A stretch of DNA of 64,000 bases. It comes from DASQFI01 sp035633215. GTDB taxonomy: Bacteria; Acidobacteriota; Vicinamibacteria; Vicinamibacterales; SCN-69-37. The DNA lies in assembly GCA_035633215.1 (NCBI GenBank), contig DASQFI010000032.1, positions 62,001-126,000 of the forward strand. The letters run 5' to 3'. A program made the position numbers and the translations under genes. This document shows, piece by piece, positions 17,508 through 28,325 of the stretch. Under the pieces are notes generated by a model. It worked only from the letters and a program-made list of their open reading frames with translations, did no database searches and was not told the origin of the DNA. Every line of letters begins with the position of its first letter. Within the stretch, counting starts at the first letter, position 1.

Positions 17508-18308
17508 TCACCGAGCGAGCGTCGCGCCGGCGGGCGAACGTCGGCCCACGGCACGCTCAACCTTCTCAGCGACTTGCGCGACAGACAGCCCCGCAGTATC
17601 CACGGTGAGGTGCGCGCGTGTGTAGAGCGTTTCGCGGCGGGCGACGAGCTCCCGCAGCGCGTCGCGTGCCTGCGGGTGCTGATCGATTGGGCGCCGGTCG
17701 CCCTGGCGGATGACCCGCTGCCAGTAGTCGTCGGCGCGCGCTTTGAGCCAGACCGTCGTCGCGTGCCGGAGGAGCAGCGCATAGGTGTCGGGAGCGGTGA
17801 CCAGGCCGCCACCCGCCGCGATCACCATGCTCTCGCGGCTGGCCAGCAGATCACCCAGCACCTCTCGCTCGAGCCGGCGGTAGTAGTCCTCGCCGTGCAG
17901 GGAAAAGACCTCGCCAAGCGCGAAACCGGCGCGCGTCTCGATCTGCCGATCGAGCTCGATGAAGGGCAGTCGCAGCCGCCGCGCCAGTCGTCGTCCAATC
18001 GTCGTCTTCCCGGCGCCGCGCAAACCGAGGAGCGCGATGACCGTCGGCGCCGCGTCATCGCGGGGCGTGACCAGGTCCGCGGGCGTCGTCTGCAGCGCGG
18101 CCGCGAGGTCCGCGAGACGGCGGACGGAGATATTGCCGCGTCCCGCTTCGACGTCCATGAGAAAGCGCAGGGACAGTCCGGAGCGCGACGCCAGATCGCG
18201 CAGCGTCACGGCCTGTTCCTGACGAAGCTCCCGCGCGCGGCGGCTCAGGGTCTCGAGGACCGACGCGGCTTTCGAGGCGGGAGGACGGGGCTTGGGGACG
18301 GGGTCCAC
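17508..18308 (-). CDS. boxR: BoxR-type regulator: XRE helix-turn-helix fused to a shikimate-kinase-like domain
   Basis: 266 residues from GTG 18308. Residues about 18-80 are an XRE-type DNA-binding domain (TLRDLASRSGLSLRFLMDVE); about 88-260 is a shikimate-kinase-like domain with P-loop GLRGAGKT (95-102). In BoxR and BzdR of Azoarcus/Thauera this domain binds benzoyl-CoA and releases the repressor from the box promoter. The gene is divergent from boxC. Starts further upstream (ATG 18344) would run through the operator sites at 18314-18358, so the GTG is preferred. Both the domain pair and the adjacent BoxC/BoxB genes support the call. Confidence 0.9.
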   Translation of the reverse strand: MDPVPKPRPPASKAASVLETLSRRARELRQEQAVTLRDLASRSGLSLRFLMDVEAGRGNISVRRLADLAAALQTTPADLVTPRDDAAPTVIALLGLRGAGKTTIGRRLARRLRLPFIELDRQIETRAGFALGEVFSLHGEDYYRRLEREVLGDLLASRESMVIAAGGGLVTAPDTYALLLRHATTVWLKARADDYWQRVIRQGDRRPIDQHPQARDALRELVARRETLYTRAHLTVDTAGLSVAQVAEKVERAVGRRSPAGATLAR

Positions 18309-18313
18309 GCCGG

Positions 18314-18358
18314 TGCAGTATATCGCATGTATGTGCACTGGCATCGCAGTATATTGCC
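18314..18358. promoter_or_regulatory. Two BoxR-type operator sites in the boxR-boxC intergenic region
   Basis: Site 1 TGCAGTATATCGCA (18314-18327) and site 2 CGCAGTATATTGCC (18345-18358) share the core GCAGTATATYGC and lie 31 bp (three helical turns) apart. Both are one to two mismatches from TGCA-N6-TGCA, the site type known for BzdR/BoxR. A further TGCA half-site is at 18333. Site 2 abuts the -35 box of boxC. Confidence 0.65.
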
Positions 18359-18387
18359 TTGACTCGCCTCCGGCAGGCCGGTAGGCT
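18359..18387 (+). promoter_or_regulatory. Candidate boxC promoter
   Basis: TTGACT (18359-18364), a 17-bp spacer and TAGGCT (18382-18387) stand just downstream of operator site 2, so bound BoxR would block polymerase. The -10 box matches the consensus at only three positions. Confidence 0.45.
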
Positions 18388-18400
18388 GTCGAGTACATCT

Positions 18401-20059
<1,659 letters not shown>

Positions 20060-20061
20060 CC

Positions 20062-21480
20062 ATGATCTCCGCCGACAAGATTCCCAACAACGTCGACCTG
20101 CACCTCAACAAGCGCCTGCAGCGCGCGCTGGAACACTGGCAGCCGCAGTACATCCAGTGGTGGCGCGACATGGGGCCGCAGGGGTTTCAGCAGTATCACC
20201 AGGTCTACGTTCGCACCGCCGTGAGCGTCGATCCCTCGGGCTGGGCGCATTTCGAGTACGTCCGGCTGCCGGAGTATCGATGGGGCATTTTTCTCGCCGA
20301 TCCCGTGGTGAACCGCACGATTGGGTTCGGCGATTTCTACGGCCAGCCCGTGTGGCAGGAAGTGCCCGGCGAGTTCCGCAACCAGCTGCGCCGCCTCATC
20401 GTGACCCAGGGTGACACCGAGCCGGCGAGCGTCGAGCAGCAGCGCTGGCTCGGCCACCGGTGTCCGAGCGTGTACGACCTGCGGAACCTGTTCCAGGTGA
20501 ACGTCGAAGAGGGCCGCCACCTCTGGGCGATGGTGTATCTCCTGCACTCGTACTTCGGCCGCGACGGCCGCGACGAGGCGGAGGACTTGCTCGCGCGCCA
20601 GAGCGGCAATCGCGACAAGCCGCGCATCCTCGAGGCGTTCAACGAGCCGATTGACACGTGGCTCGATTTCTTCATGTTCACGATGTTTACCGATCGCGAC
20701 GGCAAGTCGCAGCTGCTCTCGCTCTCGGAGAGTTCGCTCGATCCGCTCTCTCGCACGACGCGCTTCATGTTGACCGAGGAAGCGCACCACATGTTCGTCG
20801 GCGAGTCGGGCATTGCGCGGATCATCGACCGGACGGCGCAGCTGATGAAAGAAGCCGGCTTCTCCGAGGACATCGGAAAGCTCGGCGGGATCGACCTGCC
20901 GATGCTCCAGAGGCACATCAACCTCTGGTTTTCGTTGAGCCTGGATCTTCATGGCAACGAGATTTCGACGAACGCCGCCGCGTACTTCGCCAACGGCCTG
21001 AAAGGCCGCGCGGAAGAAGCCAAATGGGACGACCATCGCGTCGTCGAGTCGCAGTACCGGCTCGAGACCGTGCGCGACGGCCAGGTCGTGCCGATCGAGA
21101 TTCCGATGCGGAACGCGATGAATGAAGTCCTCCGCGATTGGTACGTCGAGGACTGTCAGGCGGGCGTCGATCGCTGGAACAAGATTCTCGAGCGCCACGG
21201 GCTGTCCGATCGCCTGCGCCTGCCGGATCGCAAGTTCAACCGCAGCATCGGCCAGTTCGCCGGCACGCATTTCGATCCGGACGGCCGGATGCTCAGCGAC
21301 GAGGAGTGGACGCGCCGCAAGTCCGAGTGGCTGCCGGCGCCCGCCGACAAGGCGTTCCTGCTCGCCATCATGAATGCGCCCATCTACGAGACCGGCAAGT
21401 TCGCCAACTACATCGCGCCGCCGCCGCGCGGCGTCAAGGGCAAGCCGGTGAACTTCGAGTACATCCGGACAGAAGCGTAG
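20062..21480 (+). CDS. boxB: Benzoyl-CoA 2,3-epoxidase, oxygenase subunit
   Basis: 472 residues, the usual length. BoxB is a class I diiron protein that epoxidises the ring of benzoyl-CoA with O2 and electrons from the reductase BoxA. Carboxylate/histidine helices fitting diiron ligands are visible (VNVEEGRHLWAMVYLL, MLTEEAHHMFVGESG, FNEPIDTWLDFFMF). It starts 2 nt after boxC. No boxA gene lies in the cluster, so the reductase must be elsewhere or replaced. Confidence 0.93.
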   Translation: MISADKIPNNVDLHLNKRLQRALEHWQPQYIQWWRDMGPQGFQQYHQVYVRTAVSVDPSGWAHFEYVRLPEYRWGIFLADPVVNRTIGFGDFYGQPVWQEVPGEFRNQLRRLIVTQGDTEPASVEQQRWLGHRCPSVYDLRNLFQVNVEEGRHLWAMVYLLHSYFGRDGRDEAEDLLARQSGNRDKPRILEAFNEPIDTWLDFFMFTMFTDRDGKSQLLSLSESSLDPLSRTTRFMLTEEAHHMFVGESGIARIIDRTAQLMKEAGFSEDIGKLGGIDLPMLQRHINLWFSLSLDLHGNEISTNAAAYFANGLKGRAEEAKWDDHRVVESQYRLETVRDGQVVPIEIPMRNAMNEVLRDWYVEDCQAGVDRWNKILERHGLSDRLRLPDRKFNRSIGQFAGTHFDPDGRMLSDEEWTRRKSEWLPAPADKAFLLAIMNAPIYETGKFANYIAPPPRGVKGKPVNFEYIRTEA

Positions 21481-21487
21481 GCGTCGC

Positions 21488-22285
21488 ATGGCCAAAGTCG
21501 AGGTCCGCACGAGCGGCGGGGTCTCTCTGCTGACGCTGAACGAACCGCCCGCCAACACCTACAGCTACGAGATGATGCGCGAGCTCGACGAAGCGATCCT
21601 CGAATCGCGCATGGATCGCGCCGTCCATGTCATTGTCATCACCGGCGCCGGCGAGAAGTTCTTCTGCGCGGGCGCGACGATCGGAATGCTCAAAGACGCC
21701 GATCCGGAGTTCAAGTACTACTTCTGCCTGCACGCCAACGAGACGCTCAACCGGTTCGAGCAGACGCCGAAGCTCGTGATCGCGGCGCTGAACGGACACA
21801 CCGTCGGCGGCGGTCTGGAAGTGGCGATGGCCGCCGACCTTCGCATCGCGAAGAAGGATGCTGGGAAAATCGGCTTGCCCGAAGTGGCGCTCGGTGTCCT
21901 GCCCGGCACCGGCGGCACTCAACGGCTGGCGCGACTCGTCGGCAAGGCCCGCGCGATGGATTTGATGGTAAGCGGTCGGCTGATGTCGATGGACGAAGCG
22001 GCGGCGATCGGTATGGTGACGGAAGTCTGGGACGACACCCGGCTCGGCGGCCGTACGTTCGTGGACGCCGTTCTCGAATATGCCGGTCAGTTCGCGCCGC
22101 CGCACCGGGCGAGCCTGGCGGTCGGGCGTATCAAGCGGGCCGTCCAGTCGGGACCGGAGGCCGGCTTTGGCGAGGGCCTCGCGCTCGAGCGGGAGCTCCA
22201 GCAACTGCTGTTCGAGAGCGACGACGCGAAGGAAGGGATCGCCGCGAATCTCGAAAAGCGGAAACCGAAGTTCACGGGAACATGA
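21488..22285 (+). CDS. Enoyl-CoA hydratase/isomerase family protein
   Basis: 265 residues, a typical crotonase: oxyanion-hole segments FFCAGATIGMLKDAD and NGHTVGGGLEVAMAADLRIA, then GLPEVALGVLPGTGGTQRL with the catalytic glutamate. It starts 7 nt after boxB and is surely co-transcribed. In the box pathway a hydratase can act on 3,4-dehydroadipyl-CoA or 2,3-dehydroadipyl-CoA before beta-oxidation; that assignment is inferred from position. Confidence 0.85.
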   Translation: MAKVEVRTSGGVSLLTLNEPPANTYSYEMMRELDEAILESRMDRAVHVIVITGAGEKFFCAGATIGMLKDADPEFKYYFCLHANETLNRFEQTPKLVIAALNGHTVGGGLEVAMAADLRIAKKDAGKIGLPEVALGVLPGTGGTQRLARLVGKARAMDLMVSGRLMSMDEAAAIGMVTEVWDDTRLGGRTFVDAVLEYAGQFAPPHRASLAVGRIKRAVQSGPEAGFGEGLALERELQQLLFESDDAKEGIAANLEKRKPKFTGT

Positions 22286-22385
22286 AGGAAGTGAAGGGGT
22301 GAAGTTCATGAAGGAGAGCTTGCTGGTCCTTAAGATCAGAACGCTCTTCTTCATGTTCTTCACCTCTTCACTTTCTTCATGTCCC
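22281..22385. repeat. Word-repeat palindrome (GAAGTGAAG type)
   Basis: The left half repeats GAAGGAAGTGAAGGGGTGAAG with ATGAAG, the right half repeats CTTCATGTTCTTCACC with CACTTTCTTCATG. The two halves are complementary over about 35 bp around a centre near 22333. The element separates the hydratase from the aldehyde dehydrogenase gene and ends about 15 bp before its ATG. Confidence 0.7.
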
Positions 22386-22399
22386 CCGAAAGGGAGCAT

Positions 22400-23842
22400 A
22401 TGGATCGAAGGCAATTGCTGATCGGCGGCGAGTGGCGCGACGCCGAGGGCGGCAAGACGCAGCCGGTCATCAATCCGGCGACCGAGGAGGTCATCGCCGA
22501 GGTCGGCGCCGCGTCGGTCGGCGACGTGGACGCGGCGGTCGCGGCCGCGCGCGCGGCGTTCGAGGGGCCCTGGCGCAAGCTGTCGGCGCGCGAGCGCGGG
22601 CGTCTGATCTGGCAGGTCGGCGAGCGGTTGATCGAGAAGATCGACGAGGTCGCGCGGCTCGAGACGCTCCACAACGGCAAGCCGATCACCGAATCGCGGC
22701 ACATCGAGATCCCGATGGCGGCCGAATGCCTGCAGTACTTCGCCGGCTGGGCGGACAAGATCCACGGCGAGACGGTGCCGATCAAAGGCAACGCGTTCGT
22801 CTACTCCCTCCGCGAGCCGCTGGGCGTCGTCGGCGCGATCGTCCCGTGGAACTTTCCGCTGCTCCTCGCGATGTGGAAAGTCGCGCCGGCGCTCGCGGCC
22901 GGCAACACGGTCGTGCTGAAGCCCGCGAGTCAGACGCCGCTCACGGCGCTCGCGTTCGGGCAGATTGCGCTCGAGGCCGGCTTGCCGCCCGGCGTCCTGA
23001 ACGTCATCACGGGCAGCGGTGCGACCGTCGGGCAGGCGCTCGTCGAACACCCCGGCGTCAACAAGATCGCGTTCACGGGCGATACCTCCACCGGCCGCGG
23101 CGTGATGCGCACGGCGGCCGAGACCGTGAAGCACATCACGCTGGAGCTGGGCGGCAAATCCCCGAATATCGTGTTTCCGGATGCCGATCTGGACGCCGCC
23201 GTACGCGGCGCAACGGTCGGCATTTTCTACGGCAAGGGCGAAGTGTGCGCCGCCGGCTCGCGGCTGCTGGTCGATCGGTCCATCAAGGATCAGTTCATCG
23301 CCAAGGTGGCCGAGCGGACGAAGAAGATGGTCCCCGGCGATCCGCTGGATCCGAAGACGCGGCTGGGCGCGATCTCGTCGAAAGCGCAGCTCGAGCGCGT
23401 GCTGAACTACGTCGAGATTGCCAAGCGCGAAGGCGCGTCGCTCGTCGCCGGTGGATCGCGCGCCGACATCGGCACCGGGAAGGGCTACTTCATGCAGCCG
23501 ACGGTGTTCGCCGACGTGACGCCGGAGATGACGATCGCGCGCGAAGAGATTTTCGGCCCGGTGCTCGCCGCGATCGAGTTCGCCGATGTCGACGAAGCGA
23601 TCGCGCGCGCCAACGACTCGATGTACGGCCTGGCGGCCGGCATCTGGACGCGCGACATCAAGAAGGCACACTACGTCGCGTCGCGCCTCGAGGCCGGGAC
23701 CGTCTGGGTCAACACCTACAACGTCTACGACACGGCGGCCTCGTTCGGCGGCTACAAGCAGAGCGGCTTCGGCCGCGAGATGGGCCGCCACGCGCTCGAC
23801 TTCTACACGCAGTCGAAGACGGTCTGGATCGATCTGAGCTGA
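22400..23842 (+). CDS. NAD(P)-dependent aldehyde dehydrogenase
   Basis: About 480 residues. Catalytic features are PWNFPLLLAMWKVAPALAAG, the glutamate in ITLELGGKSPNIVF, and the nucleophile Cys in GEVCAAGSRLLVDRS. The C-terminus FGGYKQSGFGREMG is typical of betaine/gamma-aminobutyraldehyde-type dehydrogenases. The start at 22400 follows AGGGAG; an upstream ATG at 22379 lies within the repeat. In box clusters BoxD oxidises 3,4-dehydroadipyl-CoA semialdehyde, but this sequence looks like the general family, so its acting as BoxD is only a positional inference. Confidence 0.85.
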   Translation: MDRRQLLIGGEWRDAEGGKTQPVINPATEEVIAEVGAASVGDVDAAVAAARAAFEGPWRKLSARERGRLIWQVGERLIEKIDEVARLETLHNGKPITESRHIEIPMAAECLQYFAGWADKIHGETVPIKGNAFVYSLREPLGVVGAIVPWNFPLLLAMWKVAPALAAGNTVVLKPASQTPLTALAFGQIALEAGLPPGVLNVITGSGATVGQALVEHPGVNKIAFTGDTSTGRGVMRTAAETVKHITLELGGKSPNIVFPDADLDAAVRGATVGIFYGKGEVCAAGSRLLVDRSIKDQFIAKVAERTKKMVPGDPLDPKTRLGAISSKAQLERVLNYVEIAKREGASLVAGGSRADIGTGKGYFMQPTVFADVTPEMTIAREEIFGPVLAAIEFADVDEAIARANDSMYGLAAGIWTRDIKKAHYVASRLEAGTVWVNTYNVYDTAASFGGYKQSGFGREMGRHALDFYTQSKTVWIDLS

Positions 23843-23863
23843 CCGTTCCAGAGGCGAAATGTA

Positions 23864-23959
23864 GGCCGGTCCTTCCGCCTTCGCTAAAGCTATGGCGGAC
23901 CACCGTAGCCTTGGCGAAGGTGGTCAGGGCCGGCATGTCGGCGGGGCTGAAGCCCCGCC
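23864..23959. repeat. Palindromic element, family H, with adjoining GC-rich hairpin
   Basis: CCTTCGCTAAAGCTATGGCGG and CCACCGTAGCCTTGGCGAAGG are imperfect complements, bounded by GCCGG and CCGGC. It is followed by GGCGGGGC-TGAA-GCCCCGCC (23940-23959), a perfect 8-bp stem with a tetraloop that could stop transcription between the dehydrogenase and the kynureninase-like gene; only a short T-run follows 10 nt later. Confidence 0.65.
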
Positions 23960-23992
23960 CTCCAGATGCGTTTTGCTAAACTTCTGACGCCC

Positions 23993-25159
<1,167 letters not shown>

Positions 25160-25167
25160 CGACCCGT

Positions 25168-26016
25168 ATGAAGGTGCGGACGGTCGCTGTCTTGGGGGCC
25201 GGGACAATGGGGCACGGCATCGCGCACGCGTCAGCGGCGTCGGGCTTCGAGACACGGCTCTACGACGTGTCGGAGCTCCAGCTCGAGCGGGCGCACGATG
25301 CGATCGGCGGCATCTTCAATGCCGGCGTCGAGCGCGGCAAGGTGAGCGCCGACGACGCCAGGTCCGGGATGATGCGGCTGGCCGCGACGACCGACATCGG
25401 CCAGGCGCTCGCCGGCGCCGATTTCATCATCGAGTCGGCCCCCGAACGCATCGACGTGAAGCTCAAGCTGCTCGCCGAGATCGACCACCACGCGCCCGCG
25501 CACGCCGTCGTCGCGACGAACACCTCCGCGCTCAGCATCACGGAGATGGCCGGCGCGCTCGCGCGACCCTCGCGCGTCGCCGGCATGCATTTCTTCAACC
25601 CCGTCCACAAGATGAAGCTCATCGAGATCGTGCGCGCGCTCGAATCGAGCGATGAGACGCTCGAGACGATCGAAGCCGTCGCCAGGACGATGGGAAAGGA
25701 AACGGTGCTCGTTCGCGAAGCACCCGGGTTCATCACGACGCGCGTGAACGCGTCGATCGGCAACGAGGCCTTCTACATGCTCCTCGAGGGCGTGGCCTCC
25801 GCGCGCGACATCGACAAGGCGCTGAAGCTCGGTCTGAACCACCCGATGGGCCCGTTCGAGCTCGTGGATCTGGTGGGGCTCGACACGCGGCTGAGCATTC
25901 TCGAGTACCTCCACCGCACGCTCGGCGAGAAGTACCGTCCCTGTCCACTCCTGGTGCAGTACGTCAAGGCCGGCCGGCTCGGGAAGAAAGTGGGGAAGGG
26001 GGTGTATGAGTACTAA
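25168..26016 (+). CDS. 3-hydroxyacyl-CoA dehydrogenase (3-hydroxybutyryl-CoA dehydrogenase type)
   Basis: 282 residues, the stand-alone short form. The N-terminus VAVLGAGTMGHGIAHASA is the Rossmann dinucleotide site; MHFFNPVHKMKLIEIV holds the catalytic histidine and APGFITTRVNASIGNEAF starts the C-terminal helical domain. The enzyme oxidises 3-hydroxyacyl-CoA with NAD, fitting conversion of 3-hydroxyadipyl-CoA to 3-oxoadipyl-CoA after the box reactions. The last gene of the cluster. Confidence 0.9.
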   Translation: MKVRTVAVLGAGTMGHGIAHASAASGFETRLYDVSELQLERAHDAIGGIFNAGVERGKVSADDARSGMMRLAATTDIGQALAGADFIIESAPERIDVKLKLLAEIDHHAPAHAVVATNTSALSITEMAGALARPSRVAGMHFFNPVHKMKLIEIVRALESSDETLETIEAVARTMGKETVLVREAPGFITTRVNASIGNEAFYMLLEGVASARDIDKALKLGLNHPMGPFELVDLVGLDTRLSILEYLHRTLGEKYRPCPLLVQYVKAGRLGKKVGKGVYEY

Positions 26017-26019
26017 CCT

Positions 26020-26145
26020 GTCGTCTGAAATCTTCAATCTGGCAATCTGTAATCTGATCGGGAAATCGTGAGTCGTCAATTTGGAATCTAGCCGGGGATC
26101 TGGAATCTATCCGGGGAATCTGAAGTCTGGGAATCTGGCAGCGTG
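26020..26145. repeat. Word-repeat DNA (GGAATCTGGAATC type), locus 3
   Basis: Between two convergent genes the words AATCTGGCAATCTGTAATC, GGAATCTAGCCGGGGATCTGGAATC and similar follow each other. Unlike loci 1 and 2 only one orientation of the word is seen, so it is half of the palindrome plan. Confidence 0.6.
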
Positions 26146-26201
26146 ATCCCTGGGCAGTCGACGGTCGGAGCTGGCTCGCGACTCCAGATGATGCGCTCTT
26201 A

Positions 26202-26594
26202 TCATCGCACCGTGACTTGCCCTGTGAGCGACCCTGTCGAGGCGTTGAGGTGGTCGTGGAACCCGCACGTCTGCGGCGTGACCAGGTTGGACGTCTCCCG
26301 CTGCTGACCCGGTTGCAGCGTGCCGACCGGATCGAACTCGGGACAGTCGTCGTGATCCGGATGGGGATCGGACGCCATCCAGTGCGCCCGCGTGTCGTTG
26401 TTGATGAACAGCACCCGCGATCCAATGCTGATCTGAATGTTTCTGGGGCTGGCGCCAGACGACGTGATGGTAATCGTGTTCGTGTTGACGGGCGGCCCGG
26501 ACGGCTGCGTGGGTTGACTGCTGCCGCACCCTGCGGCGAGCAGCAACGGCAGCAACCAGTACGGCCGCACGCGGAACCGGGACATGCCTGTCAT
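26202..26594 (-). CDS. Cupredoxin-like lipoprotein (sigma-54-promoted)
   Basis: About 127-130 residues. The start is ATG 26594 or 26585; both give a lipoprotein signal (YWLLPLLLAAGC, lipobox cysteine). The mature part is a small cupredoxin-like beta-sandwich: a histidine in NNDTRAHWMASDPH, then CGFHDHLN near the C-terminus, matching the His, Cys, His pattern of type 1 copper sites; a Met ligand is not obvious. It follows the response regulator on the same strand, separated by about 320 bp containing a sigma-54 promoter and two palindromes, so it is a likely target of that regulator. An envelope copper or electron-transfer role is inferred. Confidence 0.7.
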   Translation of the reverse strand: MTGMSRFRVRPYWLLPLLLAAGCGSSQPTQPSGPPVNTNTITITSSGASPRNIQISIGSRVLFINNDTRAHWMASDPHPDHDDCPEFDPVGTLQPGQQRETSNLVTPQTCGFHDHLNASTGSLTGQVTVR

Positions 26595-26793
26595 TCTACT
26601 GAAGGCCCGGCATGCCGGTGGCGGCCACGAGGAAAGAAAGAAGCCCCGAAGGGAGCGAGGTACGGGAGGCCGCGTTCGGGTGATCGTTCCAGCGTCCCCG
26701 GAAAGGCACCGATACCGAGGCACCGTCGGTCCCCCAATCAGCCCGACACGCCGCACCACCTCGCCCCCTTCGGAGCTTGTCCTCACACACTGA

Positions 26794-26807
26794 GCAAGGA
26801 CGGTGCC
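26794..26807 (-). promoter_or_regulatory. Sigma-54 promoter of the cupredoxin lipoprotein gene
   Basis: On the minus strand GGCACCGTCCTTGC has GG and GC exactly 12 bp apart, against the consensus GGCACG-N4-TTGC, one mismatch. Transcription would start near 26782, giving a leader of about 190 nt in which I see no other gene. The gene just upstream encodes an NtrC-type activator with the GAFTGA loop needed for sigma-54. Confidence 0.65.
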
Positions 26808-26859
26808 GCACCGCCTGGGCAAGTTCCACTCATCGCGAACGGTCCTGCGGGCTGGTGAG

Positions 26860-26894
26860 CTTACGCCTGACGTAAGCGATTACGGCCGCCGTAA
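26860..26894. promoter_or_regulatory. Two TTACG-N5-CGTAA palindromes, probable enhancer sites of the NtrC-type regulator
   Basis: TTACG-CCTGA-CGTAA (26861-26875; arms extend to CTTACG/CGTAAG) and TTACG-GCCGC-CGTAA (26880-26894) have identical half-sites and spacing, centres 19 bp apart. They lie about 86 and 105 bp upstream of the predicted sigma-54 start, the usual distance for enhancer-binding proteins. The same motif appears a third time at 28311-28325. Confidence 0.65.
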
Positions 26895-26916
26895 GGCGCC
26901 GTGGGACAAAAGGGGG

Positions 26917-28290
26917 TTACGCTTCGGGGTCGTCGAGCCGGTGCTTCGAGAGGTAATAGCTGAGCGCGCGCTGGCTGATGCCCATCGACTCGGCCGCGTC
27001 TTTCTTCACGCCGCGCGCGGTGTCGATCGCGCGCCTCACCGTCTCGCGCTCGGTCCAATCCAGATTCTGTTTCAGGTTGAGCGAGGGCAGGCCGGGCTGC
27101 GACGTCACGAGGGCGCCGACCAGGACGACGTCGCGAGCGCGAAGGACCGGTTCGGGTGCGAGGACGACGGCGCGTTCGACGGTGTTTTCGAGTTCCCGCA
27201 CGTTCCCCGGCCAGGAGGCTTCGGTGAGCAGGGCCATGGCCTCGGGGGCGATGCCGTCGATGCGCTTGCCGGCACGACTGGCGTGACGCCGGATGAAGTG
27301 GTCGACCAGCAGCGGAATATCTTCGCGCCGATCGCGCAGCGGCGGGAGGGCGATCGGGATCACGTTCAGCCGGTAGTAGAGATCTTCGTGGAAGCGCCCT
27401 TCCCCCGCGAGCTGCCGGAGATCGCGGTTGGTGGCCGCGATGATCCGGACGTCCACCGTGAGCGTGCGCTCCGACCCGAGCGGCTCGAACTCGCGCTCCT
27501 GGAGGACGCGCAGCAGCTTGGCCTGGACGCTCGGCGCGATGACGCCGATCTCGTCCAGGAAGATCGTGCCCCCGTCGGCCAGCGCGAACCGGCCCTTCTT
27601 GTTCGTCACCGCTCCCGTGAACGCCCCGCGCACGTGTCCGAAGAGCTCGGATTCGATGAGCGTCTCCGGAAGGGCCGCGCAGTTCACCCGCACCAGCGGC
27701 ATCTCGCGCTGCGCGCTCCAGTCGTGAATGGCCCGCGCGACCAGTTCCTTGCCGGTGCCGGTCTCACCGGTGATGAGGACCGTGCTGCGCGACTGCGCGA
27801 CGATCTTCGCGGTGCGAACCATCTCTTGCATGCCGCGGCTCCGGCCCACGATCCCGTAGTGGTCGAACTGCTCGTCGCGTTCGGTGATGAGGTAGTCGCG
27901 GTGCGTGCGCAGACGGCCGTGCGATATCGCGCGATCGACGACCACCAGGAACTCGTCGATCTCGAAGGGCTTCTGCAGGTAGTCGAGCGCGCCCAGCTTC
28001 ATCGCCTCGATGGCGCTCTCGACCGTGGCGTGCGCCGTCATCATCAGGATCTGCGGACGATCGCCGGTGGAGGCGGCCGTCACCACTTCCCGGATGAGCT
28101 CGACGCCGGTGAGCTCGGGCATCAGGTTGTCGGCAATGAGCAGGTCGAACGGCCGCTCGCCGATGAATCGCAGGGCCTCGCGCGGGCTGCCCGTCGCGGT
28201 GACCTCGTGCCCTTCGTCGCGCAGCGCCTTGGCCAGCGCCTGTCGAATCTTCGGTTCGTCGTCTACGAGGAGGATGGATCCACGCGTCAA
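26917..28290 (-). CDS. NtrC-family sigma-54-dependent response regulator
   Basis: 457 residues in three domains: receiver (phosphorylatable Asp54 in DLLIADNLMP, acidic pair DDE at 10-12), AAA+ domain with Walker A GETGTGKE, the sigma-54 loop GAFTGA and Walker B DGGTIFLDEIG, and a C-terminal Fis-type helix-turn-helix (KKDAAESMGISQRALSYYL). The start is TTG 28290 with GAGGTC 8 nt upstream; an ATG nearby is in another frame. It is 27 bp after the sensor-kinase gene. It probably binds TTACG-N5-CGTAA and activates the cupredoxin gene; the link is inferred. Confidence 0.9.
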   Translation of the reverse strand: MTRGSILLVDDEPKIRQALAKALRDEGHEVTATGSPREALRFIGERPFDLLIADNLMPELTGVELIREVVTAASTGDRPQILMMTAHATVESAIEAMKLGALDYLQKPFEIDEFLVVVDRAISHGRLRTHRDYLITERDEQFDHYGIVGRSRGMQEMVRTAKIVAQSRSTVLITGETGTGKELVARAIHDWSAQREMPLVRVNCAALPETLIESELFGHVRGAFTGAVTNKKGRFALADGGTIFLDEIGVIAPSVQAKLLRVLQEREFEPLGSERTLTVDVRIIAATNRDLRQLAGEGRFHEDLYYRLNVIPIALPPLRDRREDIPLLVDHFIRRHASRAGKRIDGIAPEAMALLTEASWPGNVRELENTVERAVVLAPEPVLRARDVVLVGALVTSQPGLPSLNLKQNLDWTERETVRRAIDTARGVKKDAAESMGISQRALSYYLSKHRLDDPEA

Positions 28291-28310
28291 GAGTGACCTC
28301 GGAGGTCATT

Positions 28311-28325
28311 TTACGATTTACGTAA
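28311..28325. promoter_or_regulatory. Third TTACG-N5-CGTAA site, between sensor kinase and regulator genes
   Basis: TTACG-ATTTA-CGTAA matches the two sites at 26861-26894 exactly in half-sites and spacing. It covers the kinase stop codon (TTA at 28318-28320 on the plus strand) and lies 20-35 bp upstream of the regulator start, suggesting autoregulation. No sigma-54 promoter is seen at the usual distance. Confidence 0.5.

Noticed and set aside
21434..23791. A 785-codon open frame on the minus strand
   Set aside because: It is antisense to the enoyl-CoA hydratase and aldehyde dehydrogenase, which have complete catalytic motifs. High GC leaves opposite frames open; its translation is Arg/Asp/His-rich without domains.
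22400..23842. BoxD (3,4-dehydroadipyl-CoA semialdehyde dehydrogenase) as a firm name
   Set aside because: The sequence matches the general betaine-aldehyde dehydrogenase branch in length and motifs; only the location suggests BoxD.
26595..26793. A small gene in the long leader of the cupredoxin lipoprotein
   Set aside because: Open frames are present but lack ribosome sites and recognisable domains; the stretch is better read as a 5' leader from the sigma-54 promoter.
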